Part shown: in pieces, positions 56,872 through 64,000 of the stretch
Layout of the letters: each line of letters opens with the position of its first letter
Numbering within the stretch: the first letter of the stretch is position 1
From: Anaerocolumna sp.
GTDB lineage: Bacteria; Bacillota; Clostridia; Lachnospirales; Lachnospiraceae
Reading direction: 5' to 3'
Assembly (NCBI GenBank): GCA_029256725.1
Contig: JAQSXJ010000002.1
Span: forward strand, 32,499 to 96,498
Length of the DNA: 64,000 bases
Position numbers and translations under genes: made by a program
Notes under the pieces: generated by a model
The model's database searches: none
The model's input: the letters and a program-made list of their open reading frames with translations, nothing else
Told to the model about the DNA's origin: nothing

Positions 56872-57974
56872 TATTTTTCCTCCTTTACAGCGGCTGTCTC
56901 AGAAGGCTTTCTTCTTATTTTGCCGATGATACTCTTGATTAACAGCGCAAAGGCACCAAAGTATATGATAGTAGAAATAATTATATCTACGATTTCAGGC
57001 ACGAAATTGTAGAGCTGAATATTGTTTCCGCCTACCGTAATGTGTCCGATAAAGAGTCCTGCAAAGAGTATACCGATCGGATTGGACATACCAAGGAGCG
57101 CAACTGATATACCATTAAAGCCCTGGGGAGCCAGTACATCCAGTACCTGCATATACTTACCGGAACCTGCAAGGTAGAGAAGACCGCCGCCAAGTCCGGA
57201 TAAAGCTCCGGCAATGGTCATAGATAAGATAATATTTCGCTTTGCATTGATTCCGGCATAACGGCTGGCATCAGGACTTAATCCGCAGGCTTTCAGCTCG
57301 AAACCAAAGGTTGTCTTATTTAAGACAATATAAATAATAATAACAGCTAATATGGCTATAAATATACTAATATTTATGTTATTTGATTGGAATAACTTAT
57401 CCAGTCCGGCTTTTGGTATTATGGCGGACTTGGCTACGGGTACGGACTGGCTCTTGATAGGGTCGTATACAAACTTAACGATTAAGATGTTCACCAGATA
57501 CATACCAATATAATTCATCATAATGGAGGTAATTACTTCATTAACATTCGCAACAGCCTTTAAGATTCCGGGAACCATTCCCCATAAAGCTCCGGCTATC
57601 AGAGCTCCGATAAGTGCTACCACCCAATGTATCTCACCAGGTAAAAAGGTCCATTTTACACCAATGTAAACTGCCGCAAAAGCTCCGCAGGTAAACTGAC
57701 CGGAGGAACCTATATTAAACAGTCCTGTTTTAAAGGCAAAGCCTACGGATAAACCGGTTAATATAATGGGTGTAGACAGATAAAATACCTGTGCAATGCC
57801 CACCAGTCCATCGGTAAATCCTCCCTTTAGTATCATTCCGAAAGCCGGGAAAGCCTGCCTGGAATTACTAAAAAGCAATATGATCAATCCGATAAGAAGT
57901 CCGGCAGCAATTGCAATAATGGATGCAATAAAATCCTTGCCGCCCTTGCTTAACATAAATTTCCGCTTCTTCAT
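56871..57974 (-). CDS. nucleoside ABC transporter permease (NupP/YufP type)
   Basis: The 367-residue membrane protein carries GLSVGFAFKTGLFNIGSSGQ and FGFELKACGLSPDASRYAGI, typical of the first permease of BMP-type importers. I chose the ATG at 57974, where AGAGGA lies 7 nt upstream and the protein starts MKKRKFMLSKG. A start nine codons earlier has no ribosome site. It lies between the ATPase gene and its partner permease. Confidence 0.88.
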   Translation of the reverse strand: MKKRKFMLSKGGKDFIASIIAIAAGLLIGLIILLFSNSRQAFPAFGMILKGGFTDGLVGIAQVFYLSTPIILTGLSVGFAFKTGLFNIGSSGQFTCGAFAAVYIGVKWTFLPGEIHWVVALIGALIAGALWGMVPGILKAVANVNEVITSIMMNYIGMYLVNILIVKFVYDPIKSQSVPVAKSAIIPKAGLDKLFQSNNINISIFIAILAVIIIYIVLNKTTFGFELKACGLSPDASRYAGINAKRNIILSMTIAGALSGLGGGLLYLAGSGKYMQVLDVLAPQGFNGISVALLGMSNPIGILFAGLFIGHITVGGNNIQLYNFVPEIVDIIISTIIYFGAFALLIKSIIGKIRRKPSETAAVKEEK

Positions 57975-58029
57975 ATATATCCTCTTTCCTGCTCTTGGCA
58001 TAAATCTTTATCACTGTATCTGAAAAGAA

Positions 58030-59571
58030 TTAAGCTCCCGGCCTTTCATTTGCTATTTTTCTTTTTGAACCCGACATATAAAGGCCAAGCTCTTGTACAG
58101 TTACCTCTTTGGGATTAAGATCAGCAACAATTTCTCCTTCATACATTACAAGAATACGATCACTGACGTCCATTACTTCATCTAATTCAAGAGAAACTAA
58201 AAGCACTGCTTTCCCATTATCTCTTTGTTTAATCAGCTGTTTGTGTATATACTCTGTAGCACCGATATCAAGACCTCTGGTAGGTTGTACAGCAAGTACA
58301 ATATCCGGATCTCTGTCAAGTTCTCTGGCAATAATAATCTTTTGCTGGTTACCGCCTGACATGCCTCTGGTAACAGAGTCTTCGTCCTGAGAACTTCTGA
58401 TATCATATTGCTTAATCAGTTTTCTGGCATATTCTCTTATAGCATCAAAGCGAACAAATCCGGCTTTTTGAAATTTGGGCTCGAAGTAAGTCTGAAGCAC
58501 TGCATTCTGCTGAAGAGTATAGTCAAGCACCAATCCATGTTTGTGTCTGTCTTCTGGTATATGTGCCATACCAGCAAGGCATCTTTTTCTTATGGAATCC
58601 TTTGTGATATCCTTACCGTTTATAGATACTTTACCGGATTGTATGGGCATAAGTCCAGTGATACCGTATACAAGTTCAGACTGTCCATTACCATCAATTC
58701 CGGCAATACAAACGATCTCACCTCTTTTTACCTCAAAGGAAACGTCATTAACAACTTTCTTATGTGAGCTTTTTGAGCTGACAGAAAGACCTTCTACTTT
58801 TAAAGTTACATTCCCTAATTTCTCTTCCGCTTTTTCAAGATTGAAACTAAGCTTGCGACCAACCATCATTTCAGACATGGTCTCTTTGGTGGCAGTTTCT
58901 ACATCGATGGTTCCGATGTATTTGCCTTTACGCAATACAGAACAGCGATTGGCTACTGCTTTGATTTCATTTAATTTATGTGAAATGAATATAATAGATT
59001 TGCCTTCGTCTACTAAATTCTTCATTATCTTCATTAATTCATCGATTTCCTGAGGAGTTAATACAGCGGTTGGCTCATCGAAAATCAAAATTTCATTATC
59101 CAAGTAGAGCATCTTAAGAATCTCTACTCTTTGCTGCATACCTACAGTAATATCTGAGATATAAGAATCGGGGTCAATTTTTAGTTTATAATGTTCACTT
59201 AACTCTACTATCTTTTTTTTGGCCTCATCCATCTTAAGGAAGCCGCCCTTTACGGTCTCCCGGCCTAAAACGATACTTTCCAGGACTGTGAAATTATGCA
59301 CCAGTTTAAAATGCTGATGCACCATGCCGATATTAAGATTATTGGCATCATTGGGATTGTTAATCTTAACGGTTTTGCCGTTTATTTTAATCTCTCCCTG
59401 CTCCGCTTGATATAAACCAAATAAAACGCTCATTAATGTAGATTTTCCTGCTCCGTTCTCGCCAAGAAGAGCATGAACTTCTCCTTTTTTAACTCGCAGC
59501 GTTACATCATCAAGAGCTTTGAAATTACCGAACTCTTTTGTGATATGATTCATTTCAATGACATATTCCAT
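58030..59571 (-). CDS. nucleoside ABC transporter double ATPase (NupO/YufO type)
   Basis: The 513-residue protein has two ATPase domains, as in sugar- and BMP-type importers. The first has Walker A GENGAGKST, a degenerate signature TVGMQQR and Walker B ILIFDEPTAVL. The second has a degenerate Walker A GIDGNGQSE, signature RGMSGGNQQK and PTRGLD. AGGAGG lies 5 nt before the ATG. A strong terminator separates it from the binding-protein gene, so it probably gets read-through transcripts. Confidence 0.9.
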   Translation of the reverse strand: MEYVIEMNHITKEFGNFKALDDVTLRVKKGEVHALLGENGAGKSTLMSVLFGLYQAEQGEIKINGKTVKINNPNDANNLNIGMVHQHFKLVHNFTVLESIVLGRETVKGGFLKMDEAKKKIVELSEHYKLKIDPDSYISDITVGMQQRVEILKMLYLDNEILIFDEPTAVLTPQEIDELMKIMKNLVDEGKSIIFISHKLNEIKAVANRCSVLRKGKYIGTIDVETATKETMSEMMVGRKLSFNLEKAEEKLGNVTLKVEGLSVSSKSSHKKVVNDVSFEVKRGEIVCIAGIDGNGQSELVYGITGLMPIQSGKVSINGKDITKDSIRKRCLAGMAHIPEDRHKHGLVLDYTLQQNAVLQTYFEPKFQKAGFVRFDAIREYARKLIKQYDIRSSQDEDSVTRGMSGGNQQKIIIARELDRDPDIVLAVQPTRGLDIGATEYIHKQLIKQRDNGKAVLLVSLELDEVMDVSDRILVMYEGEIVADLNPKEVTVQELGLYMSGSKRKIANERPGA

Positions 59572-59590
59572 ACAGTCCTCCTAAGCTTTC

Positions 59591-59630
59591 TTTAAAAATG
59601 AGGGTACTTAAACTAATAGGTACCCTCATT
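59591..59630 (-). terminator. intra-operon terminator after the BMP lipoprotein gene
   Basis: AATGAGGGTAC (59597-59607) and GTACCCTCATT (59620-59630) form a perfect 11-bp stem, followed on the minus strand by TTTTTAAAG. It lies between the binding-protein gene and the ATPase gene. Confidence 0.85.
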
Positions 59631-59703
59631 GTTATATAAGTTGAACTTTAGTTTTCTTCGGTTAAAAACTTATAACAGCTTATATATAGTCTTTATTCGT
59701 TAA

Positions 59704-60897
59704 TTACTTAACTACATCAACCTTTACACTTTCAACAGGAAGACCGCTTGCATCTTTAATAGCTGCACCTTCAGAATCAACTGCTGTTGTGTCATTTAAG
59801 ATAGTAACTTCTTTCTTAACAACTTTATCATAGATTGCTGCATAATCTTCAGCTGTGAACTTAGTAAACTTGGAAGTTTCCATAGGAAGCTCAACGCCTT
59901 CTGTTGTAGCATCAAGTGTTACAGAAGTTCCGCCGGGGAATGCATCTCCGTAATATGTTGCTAAAGCATCGTATACGGATTTCTTTAAGTTCTTCATAGA
60001 AGAAGTGATAACTGTATCAGACTCAGAAGACTGGTCAACGTCAACACCGATTACTTTTGCTCCAGCAGCTTCAGCAGCTTTCATAACGGAGTTACCAACA
60101 GCACCACCGCAAGCAAAGATTACTTCAGTTCCTTCATTATACCAGGAAGCTGCTTTTGCCTGATTGTCAGGTGTAGCATCAAAGTTACCAACATAAGTGT
60201 ATTTTACATCAACGCTGCCAGCAGCAAGGCCTAACTCTTTTGCTGCATACTCAGCACCCTGTACAAATCCGTAACCATAACGGATAACAGCGGGAACAGC
60301 GATACCACCCATGAAACCTAACTTCGTGTTGCCTTCTTTAACGATTGCATAACCAGCAAGGAAACCAGCTTCCTGCTCCGCATAGAAAATGGAGTAGGAG
60401 TTAGCAGCAATATCAGCTACATAGTCACCAGCGTGAGGAACACCATCTAAGATAATGAATTTTACATCAGGATATTTTGTCTGAGCGGTATGAACAGGTA
60501 CTTCGAAAAGGTATCCAGGGCAAACGATAAGTTTTGCACCAGCTTTTACTGCAAGGTCAATGCTTGTCAGGTAAGCTTCATCGGATTTCTCAGTAGGTTT
60601 GTAGTATTTGTAAGTTTTGTTGTTTTCTTTTGCATAAGCTTCAACACCTTCCCAGGATCCCTGGTTAAAGGACTTATCATCGATTGTACCGATATCGGTA
60701 ATCAGAGCGATTTCATAAGTGTCAGAACCGGAATTGTCAGTTGCTTCAGGTGTTGCTGTAGCTTCAGGAGTAGCTGTAGCTTCTCCGGTAGAACCAGTGT
60801 TAGTACCATTGTTGTTGTTCTTTGAGCCACATGCTGCTAATGAGAATACTAAAGTCATGGCTAAAGCAATACTTAATGCTTTTTTAAATAATTTCAT
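59704..60897 (-). CDS. BMP-family nucleoside-binding lipoprotein (NupN type)
   Basis: The 397-residue protein has a lipoprotein signal (MKLFKKALSIALAMTLVFS, lipobox LAAC with Cys23). An Asn/Thr-rich linker follows with TPEA repeats (about residues 26-55), then the BMP periplasmic-binding fold: IALITDIGTIDDKSFNQGSW, AKLIVCPGYLF and EVIFACGGAVGNSVMKAAE. It captures nucleosides outside the membrane for the ABC importer. GGGAGG lies 9 nt before the ATG. A two-codon frame (ATG AAA AAA TGA) sits between ribosome site and start. Confidence 0.92.
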   Translation of the reverse strand: MKLFKKALSIALAMTLVFSLAACGSKNNNNGTNTGSTGEATATPEATATPEATDNSGSDTYEIALITDIGTIDDKSFNQGSWEGVEAYAKENNKTYKYYKPTEKSDEAYLTSIDLAVKAGAKLIVCPGYLFEVPVHTAQTKYPDVKFIILDGVPHAGDYVADIAANSYSIFYAEQEAGFLAGYAIVKEGNTKLGFMGGIAVPAVIRYGYGFVQGAEYAAKELGLAAGSVDVKYTYVGNFDATPDNQAKAASWYNEGTEVIFACGGAVGNSVMKAAEAAGAKVIGVDVDQSSESDTVITSSMKNLKKSVYDALATYYGDAFPGGTSVTLDATTEGVELPMETSKFTKFTAEDYAAIYDKVVKKEVTILNDTTAVDSEGAAIKDASGLPVESVKVDVVK

Positions 60898-61029
60898 TTT
60901 TTCATTCCTCCCTAAAAATATGTTTTAATAACTTTTTCTTAAATCAGCCGCACCGAGCGACCGCTTTACAGACATTAACTCCAAACCGCAGTTTCATTTC
61001 TTTACAGCGATTCTACTTTTATGATCAGC

Positions 61030-61734
61030 TTACGCAATTTCCAGCGCAATCTTCATCATGTCATGGAAGCTTTCCTGGCGTTCTTCTGCTGTTGTTGCTT
61101 CTCCTGTAACGATAGAGTCGGAAATGGTACAGATAGCCAAGGCATTCTTGCCGGCTCTTGCAGCGTTCATGTATAGAGCCGCCGCTTCCATCTCCACGCA
61201 GAGAACTCCCATTTTAGCCCATTTCATAGTGCCCTGGGAATCATCATAAAAAGTATCTGAGGATAAGAAATTACCCGCCATATAGTGAATTCCCATATCT
61301 TCTGTCACTTTGATTGCTTTGGAAAGAAGTTCATAGGATGCGATTGGCGCGAAAGTGCCGGGCAGTTCAAACTGACTGCCGAAGGCTGAATTGGTGCAGG
61401 CACCCATTGCAAAGGCTACATCTCTGATCTTTAAGTCCTTATGCATGGAACCGGCAGTTCCGATGCGGATAATGTTGTCCACATCATAAAAATGAAATAG
61501 TTCATAGGAATAAATTCCAATGGATGGCATTCCCATTCCGCTTGCCATAACGGATACCTTCTTGCCCTTATAGGTTCCGGTATATCCGTTCACTCCTCTT
61601 ACAGGATTTACTAATACAGCATTTTCAAGGTAATTATCAGCTACGAATTTAGCTCTTAAGGGATCTCCGGGCATCAATACGGTTTTTGCGAAATCGCCCT
61701 TCCCTGCCGCGATATGCGGTGTAGGTGTACTCAT
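61030..61734 (-). CDS. deoD: purine nucleoside phosphorylase DeoD
   Basis: The 234-residue hexameric-type enzyme splits purine (deoxy)nucleosides with phosphate. Motifs: VLMPGDPLRAKFVA, RGVNGYTGTYKG, IRIGTAGSMHKDL, CVEMEAAALYMNA and ISDSIVTGE with the catalytic Asp. I chose the ATG at 61734 (MSTPTPHIAAG), where AGAGGAGG lies upstream; a longer frame from 61773 lacks one. It supplies deoxyribose-1-phosphate towards deoC, although no phosphopentomutase gene is in the window. Confidence 0.95.
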   Translation of the reverse strand: MSTPTPHIAAGKGDFAKTVLMPGDPLRAKFVADNYLENAVLVNPVRGVNGYTGTYKGKKVSVMASGMGMPSIGIYSYELFHFYDVDNIIRIGTAGSMHKDLKIRDVAFAMGACTNSAFGSQFELPGTFAPIASYELLSKAIKVTEDMGIHYMAGNFLSSDTFYDDSQGTMKWAKMGVLCVEMEAAALYMNAARAGKNALAICTISDSIVTGEATTAEERQESFHDMMKIALEIA

Positions 61735-61938
61735 AGTGTTCCTCCTCTTTGCATATTTTAAATCATTGTACACAATCTGTCTATTGTAAACATTCGAACT
61801 GGGCGATACTGCGTTTTTGAATGAATAAAGCTGCTTTTACTTAATTTTCTTAAATAAATTGATAAAACAACTAATATAAATAAGTTTACTGCCATTCAAT
61901 CATTAACAAACCCACTTCTTTTACAGTCAGTCAACGCA

Positions 61939-62604
61939 TTAATAACCTTCTGTCTTTAATCCCTTTACAAAATTAACGGCAGAACTTGTGCCTATTCTTG
62001 CACATCCAGCATCTATAAAGGCTTTCAGATCCTCCAGGCTCTTTACTCTGCCGGCAGCTTTAATTTTCACATCCGGTCCGATATGCTCCTTAAAAAGGGT
62101 TACATCTTCAAGAGTAGCTCCGCCGGTACCAAAACCTGTGGAAGTCTTAATAAAATCGGCTCCCGCATTAGTAACTGCATGACACATTGCAATCTTTTCC
62201 TCTTTGGTCAGATAGCAGGTTTCAATAATAACCTTAAGGATTTTATCACCGGTTGTCTGTTTCAGTAGAGCGATTTCTTCTTCTACTTTTTTGTAAGCAC
62301 CGTTTTTTACATCCGTTATATTGATGACCATATCAATTTCAGAAGCACCGTCTTCAAGTGCCTGCCTGCACTCAAATGCCTTGGTCTCTGCAGTGTTGTA
62401 GCCTAATGGAAATCCGATAACAGTACAAATATTGATCTTATCGCCGTATTCTGCTTTAATACGTCCGATATAGCTGGGTGGCACGCATACAGATGCAGTA
62501 CCATATTCCAAAGCTTCATCACATAATACTTTTATAGCTTCCCAGGTTGCCACAGCTTTTAATTGGGTATGGTCAACATAACGCAGCATTTCTAATTCTT
62601 TCAT
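61939..62604 (-). CDS. deoC: deoxyribose-phosphate aldolase
   Basis: The enzyme splits 2-deoxyribose-5-phosphate into acetaldehyde and glyceraldehyde-3-phosphate. The 221-residue barrel shows VDHTQLKAVAT, SVCVPPSYI, CTVIGFPLGYNTAETK, VIIETCYL and the Schiff-base lysine in DFIKTSTGFGTGGAT. I chose the ATG at 62604 with AGAGG 7 nt upstream, giving the usual length; an in-frame extension from 62676 lacks a ribosome site. It is the first gene of the salvage locus and has a leader of about 365 nt. Confidence 0.95.
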   Translation of the reverse strand: MKELEMLRYVDHTQLKAVATWEAIKVLCDEALEYGTASVCVPPSYIGRIKAEYGDKINICTVIGFPLGYNTAETKAFECRQALEDGASEIDMVINITDVKNGAYKKVEEEIALLKQTTGDKILKVIIETCYLTKEEKIAMCHAVTNAGADFIKTSTGFGTGGATLEDVTLFKEHIGPDVKIKAAGRVKSLEDLKAFIDAGCARIGTSSAVNFVKGLKTEGY

Positions 62605-62764
62605 AACAGCCTCTTTCCCAAACCTTCCTTGAATTATTGAGTATTTGGTGACCAGGAAACTATATAGCCACTGCATTTCTTACTTCATTAGCAGTTTTCA
62701 AACACACCCTAAATATTATTCATTTCATATTTCTACAGAGAACTGTGTTTTATGCATAAATATA

Positions 62765-62806
62765 AAACCATGATACCGAAAGAAATTACGGTTAGTATAT
62801 GGTTTT
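62765..62806 (-). terminator. terminator-like hairpin in the deoC leader
   Basis: On the minus strand AAACCAT and CCG pair with CGG and ATGGTTT around an internal loop, followed by TTATATTT. On the plus strand T6 follows instead. It lies inside the deoC leader and may attenuate it, or insulate the divergent genes. Confidence 0.5.
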
Positions 62807-62976
62807 TTACAAATTTAAAACATAGATTCAGTAATGTCTTGCAGCTAAAATGAGATTATGTAATATAAAGATAAGCAGCAGAATATGAAACAGTTGCCCA
62901 TATACAGCATTATCACTATTATCTTTTGTAAGTGAGGGTGTTTTGCATCGTATATACTATCTGTTTCCTTACCTCT

Positions 62977-63005
62977 ATACTATCACTTTTCCCTGCACTG
63001 GTCAA
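62977..63005 (-). promoter_or_regulatory. deoC promoter
   Basis: The minus strand reads TTGACC (63005-63000), 17 bp, then TAGTAT (62982-62977). Transcription would start near 62970. Confidence 0.6.
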
Positions 63006-63013
63006 CAAAATTT

Positions 63014-63029
63014 TGTGACACTTCTCACA
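63014..63029. promoter_or_regulatory. Crp/Fnr-like palindrome
   Basis: TGTGA-CACTTC-TCACA is an exact match to the classic CRP palindrome. Its centre lies about 51 bp upstream of the predicted deoC start and about 100 bp upstream of the divergent regulator's start. A further half site, TTGTGATA, is at 63044-63051. Confidence 0.5.
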
Positions 63030-63085
63030 TTTTATATCAGAAATTGTGATACTTAGAGCAAAACTTAAGGTGTTAAGAATTATAT

Positions 63086-63114
63086 TGAATATATATCCAC
63101 AAAATGTTATAATA
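63086..63114 (+). promoter_or_regulatory. promoter of the DeoR-family gene
   Basis: TTGAAT (63086-63091), 17 bp, then TATAAT (63109-63114) with TGT before it. The start would be near 63121, and AAAGGGGAG is the ribosome site before the ATG at 63151. Confidence 0.75.
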
Positions 63115-63150
63115 CTAACATAAATTATTAAAAGTCAAAGGGGAGTAACT

Positions 63151-64000
63151 ATGAGCAAGAAGACGGACCGGCTCAGCCGGCTTATTGATATTATCAAGAC
63201 CAAAAATGGAGCTACCGTTAAAGAACTTGCTTCCCTTTTAGACGTATCTGAGATGACGATCCGTAGAGATCTCGCAGTGTTAGAACAAAATTCTATTGTT
63301 AATAATGTATATGGTGCAGCTATTTACAATCCTTCTTATGATAGTCTTATTCAGAAGGAGCATGAGAAGAATTTCACTTCTCAGAAGCAATTCACACCTC
63401 AGAAGCAATTCACTTCTCAGAAGCAACTCTCTTCTCAGGAGGAACCCACTTCTTTGAAGGTAAGCTCTTCTCAGACTGAAAACTCTTCTCAGAAGGAGCT
63501 TTTTTCTCAAACGGTTCCCTCTTCTCAAATGGAGAGCACCGCTTTGAAAGGAACTACATTTCTAAAGGGTAGCGATTCTTTAAAGGATGTTGCTTCACAA
63601 GAGAAATTTATATTTCACAAGGGTAACATTTCCCCAAAAAACAACACTTTTCAGAATGGGAACATTTCTATGAAAGAAAGCAATCCATTTAAGGAAAACA
63701 ATTCTCTATATGAATTAAACCATGCAAAAAGCACGCAGGATACAGAAAAGAAAAGCATTGGTGCTTTTGCTGCTTCTTATATAAATAACGGTGACATTGT
63801 AGTGATTGACACCGGCTCTACTACAGAAATGCTGGCAGAAAATATCCCGGATGATTTAGAGGCTACCATTCTTTGTTATAACGCAAATATACTTAGTTCC
63901 CTAAGGTTAAAAGAGAAGTTGACCCTGATATTTTCTGGTGGAAAATACCATCCCACCACACAGATGGTGGAAAGCCCTCAGGGAGTTGAACTTATAAAGA
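63151..64000 (+). CDS. DeoR-family transcriptional regulator with repeat insertion (partial)
   Basis: The 283 visible residues run off the right edge without a stop. The N-terminal winged helix has TVKELASLLDVSEMTIRRDL (residues 22-41). The effector domain starts at about residue 201 with KSIGAFAASYINNGDIVVID, then DTGSTTEML (220-228), the sugar-phosphate-binding DeoR signature. In usual DeoR proteins these two parts are joined by some 15-20 residues. Here residues 75-200 are 21 hexapeptide units resembling xTSQKx. The regulator is divergent from deoC and the nucleoside salvage genes, which are its likely targets. Confidence 0.9.
   Translation, partial: MSKKTDRLSRLIDIIKTKNGATVKELASLLDVSEMTIRRDLAVLEQNSIVNNVYGAAIYNPSYDSLIQKEHEKNFTSQKQFTPQKQFTSQKQLSSQEEPTSLKVSSSQTENSSQKELFSQTVPSSQMESTALKGTTFLKGSDSLKDVASQEKFIFHKGNISPKNNTFQNGNISMKESNPFKENNSLYELNHAKSTQDTEKKSIGAFAASYINNGDIVVIDTGSTTEMLAENIPDDLEATILCYNANILSSLRLKEKLTLIFSGGKYHPTTQMVESPQGVELIK
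63373..63750 (+). repeat. 18-bp in-frame tandem repeat, 21 units
   Basis: Exactly 378 bp can be read as 21 units of 18 bp within the DeoR-family gene. Units 1 and 3 are identical (TTCACTTCTCAGAAGCAA), unit 2 differs by two bases, and later units decay progressively. The protein units begin FTSQKQ, FTPQKQ, FTSQKQ, LSSQEE and end SNPFKE, NNSLYE, LNHAKS, TQDTEK. The gradient suggests recent duplication at the left end. Confidence 0.88.

Larger units (their letters stand above)
62605..63150. other. divergent regulatory region between deoC and the DeoR-family gene
   Basis: It holds two divergent promoters, a TGTGA-N6-TCACA palindrome, and the long deoC leader with a terminator-like hairpin. At 62696-62710 the minus strand has GTGTGTTTGAAAA, the same as the end of element A, perhaps a remnant of that repeat. 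Confidence 0.6.

Noticed and set aside
61758..61810. An ACAAT-N6-ATTGT palindrome upstream of deoD as an operator.
   Set aside because: The half sites are only 5 bp and occur readily in AT-rich DNA, and no second copy was found near deoC.
63280..63528. A minus-strand Arg/Leu-rich frame of 82 codons.
   Set aside because: It is the antisense of the 18-bp repeat in the DeoR-family gene.

Overview
The window looks like a low-GC Firmicutes chromosome, most likely a motile member of Lachnospiraceae (Clostridium cluster XIVa). This is inferred from the gene order uvrC-hprK-glk-murB-rapZ-whiA-HPr-dnaE, the AGGAGG-type ribosome sites, the CsrA/FliW flagellar control genes and the WhiA and HprK families. 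No IS element, CRISPR array, tRNA or rRNA was seen. Both edges cut genes: dnaE on the left and a DeoR-family regulator on the right.

Region 1 (1-17.7 kb) is a housekeeping block, almost all on the minus strand. It holds dnaE (partial), a membrane-anchored polysaccharide deacetylase, a Crh-like HPr with Glu instead of His at position 15, whiA, rapZ, murB, a ROK glucokinase, hprK, uvrC and ftsH. pyrG (plus strand, with a leader terminator) and lspA follow. HprK and the HPr-like protein suggest catabolite control through P-Ser46. Two related hairpin elements, about 145-160 bp each, flank uvrC and show a compensatory base-pair change.

Region 2 (18-36 kb) is a visibly A/T-richer surface-glycan region. 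From 35.9 kb leftward it contains a small unknown gene, the flagellin glycosyltransferase maf, and a near-complete CMP-legionaminic acid pathway (legB, legF, legC, ptmE-like, legH, legI, legG). A tail of glycosyltransferases, a GT2-methyltransferase fusion and an FkbM methyltransferase follows. I infer that these make and extend the flagellin glycan. A probable stand-alone small RNA, with a strong promoter, two hairpins and a terminator, lies at 19548-19715.

Region 3 (36-47 kb) is the late flagellar block. In transcription order it runs flgM, flgN, two flgK paralogues, flgL, fliW, csrA, flaG, fliD, fliS, a FliT-like gene and flagellin. Sigma-28-type promoters precede flgM, flaG and flagellin. 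The flagellin leader has a GGA in a hairpin loop and a second in the Shine-Dalgarno, a layout expected for CsrA/FliW control.

Region 4 (47-55.4 kb) contains lysA, a PHP-domain phosphoesterase, a divergent TrmB-family regulator, and a parE-parC type II topoisomerase pair.

Region 5 (55.9-64 kb) is a nucleoside uptake and salvage locus: deoC, deoD, a BMP-type lipoprotein, a double ATPase and two permeases. A divergent DeoR-family regulator carries a 21-copy, 18-bp in-frame repeat expansion between its DNA-binding and effector domains. A TGTGA-N6-TCACA palindrome lies in the shared promoter region.
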